From NCBI GenBank assembly GCA_004335835.1, contig RWJK01001219.1, forward strand, positions 35,845 to 49,816: a DNA stretch of 13,972 bases, in the 5' to 3' direction. Shown here piece after piece: positions 1 through 7,264 of this stretch. This stretch comes from Scenedesmus sp. ARA3 (Eukaryota > Chlorophyta > Chlorophyceae > Sphaeropleales > Scenedesmaceae). Below the pieces are notes generated by a model that made no database searches, was not told the DNA's origin, and saw nothing but the letters and a program-made list of their open reading frames with translations. Position 1 is the first letter of the stretch, and the number at the start of each line of letters is the position of its first letter. Position numbers and translations under genes: made by a program.

Positions 1-1927
1 AGCAGCAGGAGGCAGCAGCAGCAGCCAACCGTGGTGGATTTGGCCGTGGCAGCTTTGGCAGTGGTGGTCACTATGGGCCTAGCTCCTGGGGTCGCCGCCT
101 GCAGGGTGATGAGCAGCCTCTTGCAGACAGCAAGCCCGTTGAGCAGCAGCAGGAGGCGGCAGCAGCAGCCAACCGCGGCGGCTTTGGCCGTGGCAGCTTT
201 GGCAGTGGTGGTCACTATGGGCCCAGCTCCTGGGGCCGCCGCCTGCAGGGTGATGAGCAGCCTCTTGCAGACAGCAAGCCAGTCGAGCAGCAGCAGGAGG
301 CGGCAGCAGCAGCCAACCGTGGTGGCTTTGGCCGTGGCAGCTTTGGCAGTGGTGGTCACTATGGGCCTAGCTCCTGGGGCCGCCGCCTGCAAGGTGAGCA
401 TCGCACTTGGCAAAATGTGGGGTACAGCAGCTGCAAAGCTGTGATGGCTGGGGCTTTGGGAGCTGAAGCAGCCTATTGCATGCTTGCATTGTGCTGCAGA
501 AGTGCTGCCGTCTCCAGTTTGCTCAGCAGTTTCGATACGCCGTGCACAAGCACCGCCTTTCAATAGCTTTGATATCACGTGCCGCTGTGTCTTGATGCTT
601 TGACATACACACCAAAATGATCTGCCCACGCTATTGACAACGCGTGCTCACACAAACCACTTCATCAACACACGCCCGCTGCTCTGTTACCCCTGCCATC
701 ATGTCTTCCTTAACACTGCGTTGCAGCGGATGCAGCTCCCGGCACCCCCAGCCAACGCAGGGTACTGCTGGCAGCAGAACTCTTGGCAGCAGAGGAGCTC
801 ATGAGCCCTAGCACGCCTGCATCAGCTGCCGCTACCGCTGCTGCTGCTGCTGCCATGCTTGAGCGCGCCACTGACGGCGGCCGCTACGGCCCTAGCTCTT
901 ACATATACGCGGGCAGCAGGCCTAGCCGCTACGACTTTGGCAGCATGTGGGCAGGTGAGCAGAAAGTGGCACGCACAAAACCATACACATGTGCTTTGAT
1001 TTATACACATGGTCTCTTGCACTGCACAGCTTGCTTTGTATGAAATCTGCGGCAGCTGTACTGGTGCTCGTTGAGCCGTGTCAACTGATGGCCGCCGTTT
1101 GTACAACAGCAGTAATGATAGCAGCTCCCGCATTGGGCCAGCAATGGTGTTGTACCCATGAAGCACGCAGTGCTCCTGCCAGCACCTCCTATAGAGCTGC
1201 CGGTTGTGGCACATATCACTGCCTGTGTGCCTGTTGGAATGCCGAGCATACTCAAACAGTGTCGGCCCACTGATGTGCTGTGCTGGAATGTGCCTTTCTC
1301 TGCTGCTGGCTTTTCAGGTGGCGCGCGCAGGCTGCAGGGTTCTGCTGCTGTTGCTGCTGCCGCTGCTGAGGGCCAAGAGCGCAGTGGCAGGGGAGGTGCA
1401 CGTGGCAGCTTTGGAGGCGGTGGCGGTAGGTTTGGTGAGTTGCGTGTGCTGCAGCAAACAAGGCGCAGTATATGACTAGAGCTGGAGCGCCAACTGTCAG
1501 AAAGCAGTCACTTGTCAGGCAGTCAAACTTTTCGGTAACACAATTTCACTCGTCTGCCAGTGCCAACCTGTATACTATGAAGACAGCTGCTGCGAGGGAT
1601 AAGCCGCGTGCACCCAAAATCCACTCCTCAGTTATACAACCACTGCTGCCATGCAAGTTCATGCCGCCCTGTCACATAACTGTTATAAAACATGCTGCAA
1701 ACATGCTCTGTTGCGCTGCAGGCCCATCCTCCTACTTCAGGGGCCGCCGCCTGGCCTCATTTGATGCAGCCATGGCTGCAGAGATGGTGGCTGCAGTGCA
1801 CCACGTGGCGCCACCACAGCTGAATCATCCCTTCAATGGCAACCTCAAATACAAGACCACTTATGGTCCTGGCTACTTCTGGGACCCCAGGAGGTGGGGC
1901 TGGCAAATCACGTGCACTGCAAACTGA
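1..1927 (+). CDS. Gly/Ala/Arg-rich YGPSS-GRRLQ repeat protein, 5' partial, four exons visible
   Basis: I do not recognise the family. Proposed exons are 1-393 (open to the window edge, codons in phase from base 3), 727-954, 1318-1434 and 1722-1927, ending at TGA. Donors are GTGAGC, GTGAGC and GTGAGT; acceptors are TTGCAG, TTTCAG and CTGCAG. All three introns are phase 1, so the internal exons (228 and 117 bp) are symmetrical. The joined protein is built on one motif: GGHYGPSSWGRRLQG appears in each 48-residue repeat of exon 1, GGRYGPSSYIYAG in exon 2, and WAG|GARRLQGSAA is re-formed across the exon 2/3 junction and GGRF|GPSSYFRGRRLA across exon 3/4. That restoration strongly supports the splicing. 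RGG-like stretches (NRGGFGRGSFG, GRGGARGSFGGGGG) resemble low-complexity RNA-binding or phase-separating regions, but that is only an analogy. The C-terminus is unique and aromatic (KTTYGPGYFWDPRRWGW). No signal peptide or membrane segment is visible; the true N-terminus lies outside the window. Confidence 0.68.
3..393 (+). repeat. 144-bp tandem coding repeat, about 2.7 copies
   Basis: Copies begin at AAC codons at 27, 171 and 315, an exact 144-bp (48-codon) period. The third copy is cut by the splice donor after 393, and the tail of an earlier copy occupies 3-26. Each unit reads NRGGFGRGSFGSGGHYGPSS, then WGRRLQGDEQPLADSKP and a Gln/Ala run. Copies differ by a few mostly silent substitutions, which suggests recent duplication or homogenisation under protein-level constraint. 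The array continues past the left edge, so the total copy number is unknown. Confidence 0.92.
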
Positions 1928-2033
1928 GTTAACTTGTGCTAGCTGTCGGATGTGGCAGATGGCATGCACGTGGGTTGTGGGAGATGGTATGCACCAGCAC
2001 AGCAACTGCCGGTCTCATAATGTAGTATGCTGT

Positions 2034-2038
2034 TGTAA
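2034..2038 (+). terminator. TGTAA polyadenylation signal of the repeat-protein gene
   Basis: TGTAA, the usual polyadenylation signal of chlorophycean green algae, lies about 107 bp after the TGA at 1927. The distance is normal for a short algal 3' UTR and supports ending the gene there. Confidence 0.5.
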
Positions 2039-3866
2039 ATACACTGTCAGGTTGTATGCGGCATGCAACTGCCAGCCAGTGCACTTTGACTGTGTGCTGG
2101 TAACACCGCTGAGCGCCTGCTCAACCCCTTTCTATGGTTTAACCTTTGTTGCAGACTCAGCTGAGCTCCCCTGCCGGCCGTGTGCTTCGTTGCTTGTCAA
2201 TGCCGCTGCTGTTGCTGAATGCAGTGTGTGAGCAAGAATCTGACAGCAAGGCAAGGCAGGCCAACAAGGCGCAAGAAGAGATCCAGAACACCTTCCCAAT
2301 GATGCCAGTGCCTCGACATCGAGTGTGAATGAGCGGCCTGCACAGAACACAGCAGTGCTGCAGGATGATCAGCATGCTCACTGGCTGTGCCTTGGCTGGT
2401 GATGCCTGGCAGCACCTGGAGCTTGCAACAGCTGGATTACCAGCTGACAATTCAACAAGGCACCACGCAGCAGCTGCTGTGAGCGGTAGATGCAGCATTA
2501 GATAGACGCATTAGACCGTCAGCAGGGACTGATCAGATATTGATTGCAGTAGTAATGCCTAGCTAAGACGTGAGATGGCTGTGTATGATTTCCCAACTAT
2601 CAGCAACACTGCTGCTGAATAGCTTGACCTGACTTCTAGAACTGCCTGAGGGCATGCACCATTAGAAATGATTGCGGTGTGCTGCTGCCCTGGCCCGCTC
2701 CAATGTTCAGTTTATGTCGAGTTGCATGTGTTTTCTGTTGCAAGCGGGATGTGAGACCTATAGTGGTATAAGTTTGATTATGCATGAAGCTTTAGTGAGC
2801 TTGTGGGTGCTGCACGAGTCAGCACATGGCATGCATGCTTGCCAGTGCCAGCGCCTGCATATGGTCAAAGATGTCCAGCAGGATGCAGAGCTGCACAGCA
2901 CACCTGACTCAGGTTCCTGGTTACGAAACCTTGCTATTGTTATATTTGTCATGTGTTTTGCATGGACAATGTTTTAATAGTTCATCGTGTCTGGTGGCAA
3001 GGCAAGGTCGTGCGAGCATGTGGTTCAACCGCTGGTCAGTTGATCAGTCAAGTATCGTGACCCAAGGTGCACAGCATCTGCACACGCCCTGCCAAGAGGT
3101 GGTAAATGCTAAAAGCTTCAACATACACAGCTCGCCACAGCGGTTCACGGTGCACCCCCTGCTTAGGAGCCCGCCAGCACATGACCCGTGGACGATGCAG
3201 ATTGCTCACAAGTACGCACAATCTCGATTGCATTGCAGCTGAACAGTGCATGTTGATATTACATCGCAACCTCATGTGCACATCCCAACAAAAACATCAA
3301 GGCAGCTGCTACTGACATGCAGCTTGCCCGTTCCGATCGAAGCTGCCATGCAACACCCTTGCACGACAGGTTCAAACGCTGAATAAAAGAAATTGGTTGA
3401 ATGAAGTCGACACGCAGCACATGTGCTTGGTCACACGTACACAGGCTTTCACCTGCCAGCATGTACTGCTTCTGCGCTGTACTGCTCCCAGGTCAAAGTG
3501 GCACCTGCTGCATGCAGCGCTAGCCCCTGCAACGACCAACCGCCACTGATGCTGACAGCAGCATGGGGTGCAGTATGGATACTGCTTGTTGCAGGTGTGG
3601 CTGGTGTAGCAGCAGAGCATTGTATGCATGCCATGTCATGGCATCAGATGTCACCTGTGGCATCATTGTCATTTGCAGCGCCATGCCATAGTAACATAAG
3701 CAGCACATGGATGATACGGAGGAGGCCTGTTGATATCATAGGCACACCAGCAGCTGCATCATGTGCATAGCATAGCCGCGTGCGCTGCGCCGCTTGCACA
3801 ACAACAACCGTTTCTGAGTCGACCACTTTCCCTGCATGATCTGCTTGTATGTCACCCTCCCTTCAG
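2039..3866. other. Region with no supportable gene; weak exon candidates only
   Basis: No chain of phase-compatible exons could be assembled on either strand, and short ORFs here are rich in Cys, His and Met as expected of non-coding CAG/TGC-rich DNA. The best isolated candidate is 2155-2328 (+), which follows a good acceptor (TTTGTTGCAG) and encodes a hydrophilic segment with CEQESDSKARQANKAQEEIQ before a TGA. It does not join the previous gene in an open phase and has no TGTAA nearby. A second, weaker acceptor-led ORF is at 3597-3771 (+). Confidence 0.4.
3628..3644. repeat. 17-bp perfect palindrome
   Basis: ATGCCATG-T-CATGGCAT, eight-base arms around one central base, in otherwise unassigned sequence. 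It could be a dyad protein-binding site or chance; no flanking elements point to a role. Confidence 0.5.
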
Positions 3867-3958
3867 GTGTTGCAGTTGTTGGGGTGTCTGGGCAGCAGGC
3901 TGGCAGGCGCTTTGAGCCAGCACAGGTGCAGTGGCACAGCAGTCAGCCGGTTAAGTAG
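3867..3958 (+). CDS. Possible terminal exon, low confidence
   Basis: A pyrimidine-rich acceptor (CCCTCCCTTCAG) is followed, in phase 1, by an open frame reading VAVVGVSGQQAGRRFEPAQ and then VQWHSSQPVK before TAG. The composition (few Cys/His, mixed Val/Gly/Gln/Arg) looks coding. No partner exon ending in phase 1 was found upstream, and a GTGCAG donor inside it would exit in phase 0, which does not fit the poly-Ala exon at 4064. It may be a 5' exon of the next gene, the end of a separate gene, or chance. Confidence 0.22.
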
Positions 3959-4045
3959 ATGCAGCAGCGTTCAGGGGCCCTGGATTAGGGCAGCAGAATG
4001 AATAAATGGCATGAGCATGTTAGATTACTCTACATGGCATCATAG

Positions 4046-5349
4046 TGGGAGCGCTAGCTGCAGCAGCAGCAGCAGCAGCAGCAGCAGCGGCGGCGGCAAT
4101 TGCTGGCACCCGGGAGGGCACTGTTTTGATAATTGGCGGAGGACACCCAATGTGCCATGCAGCAATGCAACTGCATGCAGCTAGCAGAACTCAAGTGCTC
4201 GCTACACTGGCTCACTGCATACGGCTCCTGCTGTGCTGTGCTCGTCCTCGCATCATGCAGGGCTATGATGCATGGACGTACACCTCTACCAAGGGCCAGC
4301 GCCCTGGCGGCCTTTTCTCTGTTGGCGAAAGAGCAGCAGCAAACACAGGCCCAGTTGCGAGAGGCATACGATACAACGGAGGTGACAGGCCCACCAAGCT
4401 CACGTTGTTGCACAATGCAGCATACAACTTATAGCGTTGAATGCCGGTGCAGCATGTTTGGCTTAGCATGAGCAGACGGGAGCAGCTGTTTCCTTTACCC
4501 AATGTCACGCCGCTGTACTTGCTGCTGTGTATGCTGCAGGCAAGGTGCTCATTGCTGGGGACACCTACCCAGGCCCTATAGCCAGCACCAATACTGGCTG
4601 GGGCGTGCAGAGTAGGGCTGGCGGCCGCAACAGGCCAATGAATGCGGCAGCAGTGATCACACGGGCAGGTGGGTAGGCTAGCACTGCATTGGTGCCCATA
4701 GGTTTGTGCCCAACTTGGCACAGTTCGCGACGGGAGCATCATCATTGCGTGATGAACGATCTTGTGGTTGACTTGCTAAGCTGCCACTCCTTTTTTGTGC
4801 TGATGCAGCTGCCTGCCGTTGACAGCTGATGGTTGTTTTCTGCTATGCATGCCACGCAACTCTTGCGCAAAGCTCTGGTGCAGTGCAGCACAGGCAAGTA
4901 TGTGCAGCGTGCTTTGGTGGATGGCAACACACTGTACTGTGATCTAGGCTGGGTGGCTGGCCGCTTGCAGGCAACACTCCTGGGGAAGCCAACATCAACT
5001 TGGGCCGCCAAGCCATTGCTGCGCATACTGGCAGCCTTGGCGCACGCGCAGTAGCAGGATCAGGTGTCATGCACACGGCAGAGGAAGGCGCAACCGTGTC
5101 CGCCAACGTGCTGCTGATGACTCCCCGCAAGATTGTGAACGAGGGGTCTGTGGCATTCACAGACCGCGCACACAATTCGGCAGCGGTGGCTGGCTTGGGG
5201 AACGGACCTGTGGCAATTGCACGGGCAAATGAGGTGGCATCTATGGCCCGAGCGGAGAGGGATAGCATCACAGTAGGCGCGCAGAGGCCTGGATGGAACA
5301 ACAGACATCTGCTGCTGCAGCACAACCGCATGCACTGGCTCAAACAGGC

Positions 5350-5396
<47 letters not shown>

Positions 5397-5479
5397 AGCA
5401 GCATCAGCTGGGGCAGATGCAGGGTTGTGCTCCTGGCAATGTCAGCTGTCTGCGCGGCAGCAGCAAGTATGTCTGCTGA
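4046..5479 (+). CDS. Unrecognised Ala/Gly/Asn-rich protein with poly-Ala and poly-Gln tracts; ends uncertain
   Basis: No family recognised. Supported coding blocks are about 4064-4381 (poly-Ala, then IAGTREGTVLIIGGG, then GYDAWTYTSTKGQRPGGLFS from 4261), 4540-4668 (KVLIAGDTYPGPIASTNTGW) and 4971-5479 (NTPGEANINLGRQAIAAHTG onward, then 14 Gln, stop TGA). Junctions 4381/4540 (donor GTGACA, acceptor CTGCAG) and 4668/4971 (donor GTGGGT, acceptor TTGCAG) are both phase 1 and rebuild a Gly codon. Composition matches across blocks (ANTGPVARGI, ASTNTGWGVQSRAGG, AVAGSGVMHTAEEGATVSAN), supporting one gene. A 66-bp intron at 4195-4260 (donor GTGCTC) may remove the Cys/His-rich middle of the first block. 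There is no ATG: upstream frame meets TAG at 4021, so 5' exons are missing. The stop at 5477 follows a possible GTATGT donor, so the 3' end may also differ. The short Val/Ile-x-Gly/Ala periodicity could suit a beta-solenoid; this is speculation. Confidence 0.45.
4060..4096 (+). repeat. CAG triplet tract with CGG end, read as poly-Ala
   Basis: An uninterrupted run of CAG triplets from 4061 passes into three CGG units and then CAATTG. In the inferred coding phase the triplets are GCA and GCG, giving about 13 Ala. Several AG dinucleotides in the tract leave the same phase, so imprecise acceptor choice would change only the Ala number. Confidence 0.85.
5351..5392 (+). repeat. (CAG)14 tract, read as poly-Gln
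   Basis: Fourteen perfect CAG units, followed by an interrupted CAT-AAG-CAG-CAT-CAG stretch. In the phase of the surrounding exon this is poly-Gln, whereas the CAG tract at 4060 is read as poly-Ala. Likely to be length-polymorphic. Confidence 0.93.
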
Positions 5480-6562
5480 TGGCCAGCAGCCGTTAGCACT
5501 GCCTAGCTTGTCATTCTGGAACGTGTGTATGTGAGCACGTTGTCTACTTCATTGCTTCGCACTGCCTTATCTTTGCAACTGCATGCCTGAGGGGCATTTC
5601 AGAAGCGTGCATTGATGTCTGTATGTATGCGGCAGGATTATCTGAAGCAGCCGTTTGCTGCATTTGCTGCAGTAGCGCTTGAGCCATGGGCTGACATTGC
5701 AGTGTTGAGATCCCGGGATGGCTTGGGTGCAAGCCAACACAATCAAAGTTGCAGCTGCAGAGCCTGTTCTGTCATGGCATCTGCTACGAGCTCCATTGCT
5801 TAGTTACTTATCAATGACACTGATGCAGCACATACCTTGTGTATGCGCCGAGGCATACGTATGAGCAGGTCAAACGCTAACGTCCTTCTGTGCAGCGCCA
5901 TCCAATGGCAGGTGGCATTGGCGCATCCTGATGTTGCTTGTGAAAGCACTTTGACAGCGCAAGCTATCAGTTAGCGCACCTGCAGGTTGCATTGCTGATA
6001 GTGTAGCTGAGTGACACTGCTGCTAATGCACTCAAGAGATGGCGTGCGCGAGTAACGCCAAAGCAATAGATGCTTTGTCATGCTCAGTATGTCGCATACT
6101 GCAATGTACGGCAGCCTGTTGCGAGCCATGTGAACGATTGATTAGTGTCCTGGTTTGTCCTGGTTATTGAATTTGTGTCTCGCTGGAGCTGCCTGGCAGG
6201 CGGAAATGCCACCGCAACGTCTGACTTAGGGGTCCCAAGGGTCTGCATGAGCTACAGCTGGTCAGAATTATGTAGGCTACTTGTTGAGACGCAAGGGCTA
6301 GGCAGTCGCCTTACATGGCCAGTGGTGACTGAAACAGTTGAGTTAGCCAATAAGTGCAACTGGGTGGGCGTGTCTGCTAGTGCTACACACGCGCATCGTT
6401 GCTGTGATCATACAACGGGCGCGTCATCATGGCGTGACGGGTGAATGACTGCATGATGACGCCAGGGGCTCAGCATGGGCGAGCATGCTTGCGAGCAGGT
6501 GCATGCAGTGGGTGTGGGAGGGGGGGGGGGCACATGGTGCACCGCGCCTTTGTACGTTGCAG
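5480..6562. other. Unassigned stretch, intergenic or intron sequence
   Basis: About 1.1 kb with no gene I can support. Small open stretches occur at 5632-5803 (reads DYLKQPFAAFAAVALEPWAD after a CGGCAG acceptor-like site), 5895-5975 and 6145-6444, but none has matched donor and acceptor phases with a neighbour. No TGTAA signal follows 5479 within this stretch on the + strand, so the upstream gene could continue through it to the exon at 6563. A run of 11 G lies at 6520-6530. Confidence 0.4.
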
Positions 6563-6685
6563 ACAGCCGCCACTGCAGATGTTGTAACTGGCAACGTTGT
6601 CGACATCTTCAGCAAGATAGTGCCGCAGAGGAGCCGCCTGCATGCTGCTTTGCAAGGACGTGTCACCCCTCGCACAATTCAATGA
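6563..6685 (+). CDS. Orphan terminal exon, coding-like, parent gene unknown
   Basis: The acceptor TACGTTGCAG is followed in phase 0 by TAATADVVTGNVVDIFSKIV, then PQRSRLHAALQGRVTPRTIQ and TGA. Composition and amphipathic patterning (VVDIF..IV, RLHAAL) look like real protein rather than CAG-rich noise. Two parents are possible. One is the Ala/Gly-rich gene upstream: a GTAGGC donor near 5272 would exit in phase 0 after a Ser-Ile-Thr and join smoothly. The other is a gene whose remaining exons I could not find. A TGTAA at 7113-7117 lies about 430 bp after the stop and could be its polyadenylation signal. Confidence 0.35.
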   Translation, partial: TAATADVVTGNVVDIFSKIVPQRSRLHAALQGRVTPRTIQ

Positions 6686-7182
6686 CTCACAAAAGAGGGC
6701 TGCAAATGCAGGTTGAGCTCACAATGTGACAGGGACTTACGCTGCCGCTCTACCTTGCTTGGAACGTTCTGTCAGCAGCTACTGCCAGAGCCACAGACCG
6801 GCCTCATCGCTTGGTCAGATCACATCATGTGATGATCTGGTCACGTAGCGTTGCCAACAGCTGTGTCTCACTGCAGATAGCATTGCTTTTGTTACCATAA
6901 CACTGGGCCAGCGCAAGTAGCATACACCCGTACCCTCAGGCTGCATACACTACCAAGGTTGTGGCATTTGATACTCAGTGACATGAGAACAGCACTGCCA
7001 ACCCAAGGCGCAACACATCACACACTGATTGGTACATTTGCCAGCCAATCACGCCCCAGCTTGTTTGCCGGATGAGCCTCACATTGGCTTGAAACGGGCT
7101 GTGTTCCCGTCGTGTAACACACAAATCGTGATCACATCAGTGGAGCTGCAGTCTGGCCGGTGCACTGCACACAACGACCCAG
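6686..7182. other. Intergenic region between convergent genes
   Basis: About 500 bp with no coding signal on either strand. It lies between the + strand terminal exon at 6563-6685 and the 3' end of the minus-strand gene, so it probably holds both 3' UTR ends. It contains a TGTAA on + at 7113-7117 and the small hairpin at 6816-6839. Confidence 0.45.
6816..6839. repeat. Short imperfect inverted repeat / hairpin
   Basis: CAGAT+CACAT, one C, then ATGTG, three unpaired bases and ATCTG: a 10-bp stem with a 3-nt bulge. It sits in the presumed 3' region of the exon ending at 6685. A function in 3'-end formation is possible but not shown. Confidence 0.4.
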
Positions 7183-7192
7183 TTACATTACA
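7183..7192 (-). terminator. Doubled TGTAA polyadenylation signal of the minus-strand gene
   Basis: The + strand shows TTACATTACA, so the minus strand reads TGTAATGTAA about 72 bp downstream of the predicted stop at 7265. This is the expected place and sequence for a chlorophycean polyadenylation signal and independently supports the minus-strand model. Confidence 0.6.
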
Positions 7193-7264
7193 CCAGTAAC
7201 AGTGACCTGCAGCGCCTCAACGCTGCCGAAAGGCGTCACTCCCTCTCTCAGCATACCAAGTTGT

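Noticed and set aside
3..393. CRISPR array
   Set aside because: The 144-bp units are contiguous with no unique spacers and encode a repeated peptide in a spliced gene.
31..444. ORF of 137 codons on + reading Ala/Val/Leu-rich repeats
   Set aside because: It is a frame-shifted shadow of the 144-bp repeat. The true frame (codons from base 3) gives a soluble Gly/Arg-rich protein, has a proper donor at 394 and continues in phase into later exons.
822..1270. Overlapping ORFs on both strands around 822-1270
   Set aside because: Rich in Cys, His and Leu, without splice logic; they overlap exon 2 of the repeat-protein gene and its following intron.
1836..2231. ORF continuing past 1927 in another frame
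   Set aside because: Frame-shifted relative to the exon 4 frame, whose end YGPGYFWDPRRWGW keeps the family's YGP motif; the TGTAA at 2034 also supports the earlier stop.
2155..2328. Fifth exon of the repeat-protein gene
   Set aside because: Joining from any plausible donor in exon 4 gives an immediate stop or needs a poor donor, and no TGTAA follows. Left as a candidate only.
3365..3400. tRNA-like B box (GGTTCAAAC)
   Set aside because: No acceptor stem, D arm or A box could be drawn around it.
4133..4471. Alternative + frame at 4262-4400 with a helical, Gln-rich reading (LLAKEQQQTQAQLREAY)
   Set aside because: It looks coding, but it runs on without a donor that joins the 4540 exon in phase. 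The other frame matches the composition of the neighbouring exons and rebuilds Gly codons at both junctions.
6520..6530. Run of 11 G as a G-quadruplex or regulatory element
   Set aside because: A single run, not four spaced G tracts; may be slippage or a base-calling artefact.
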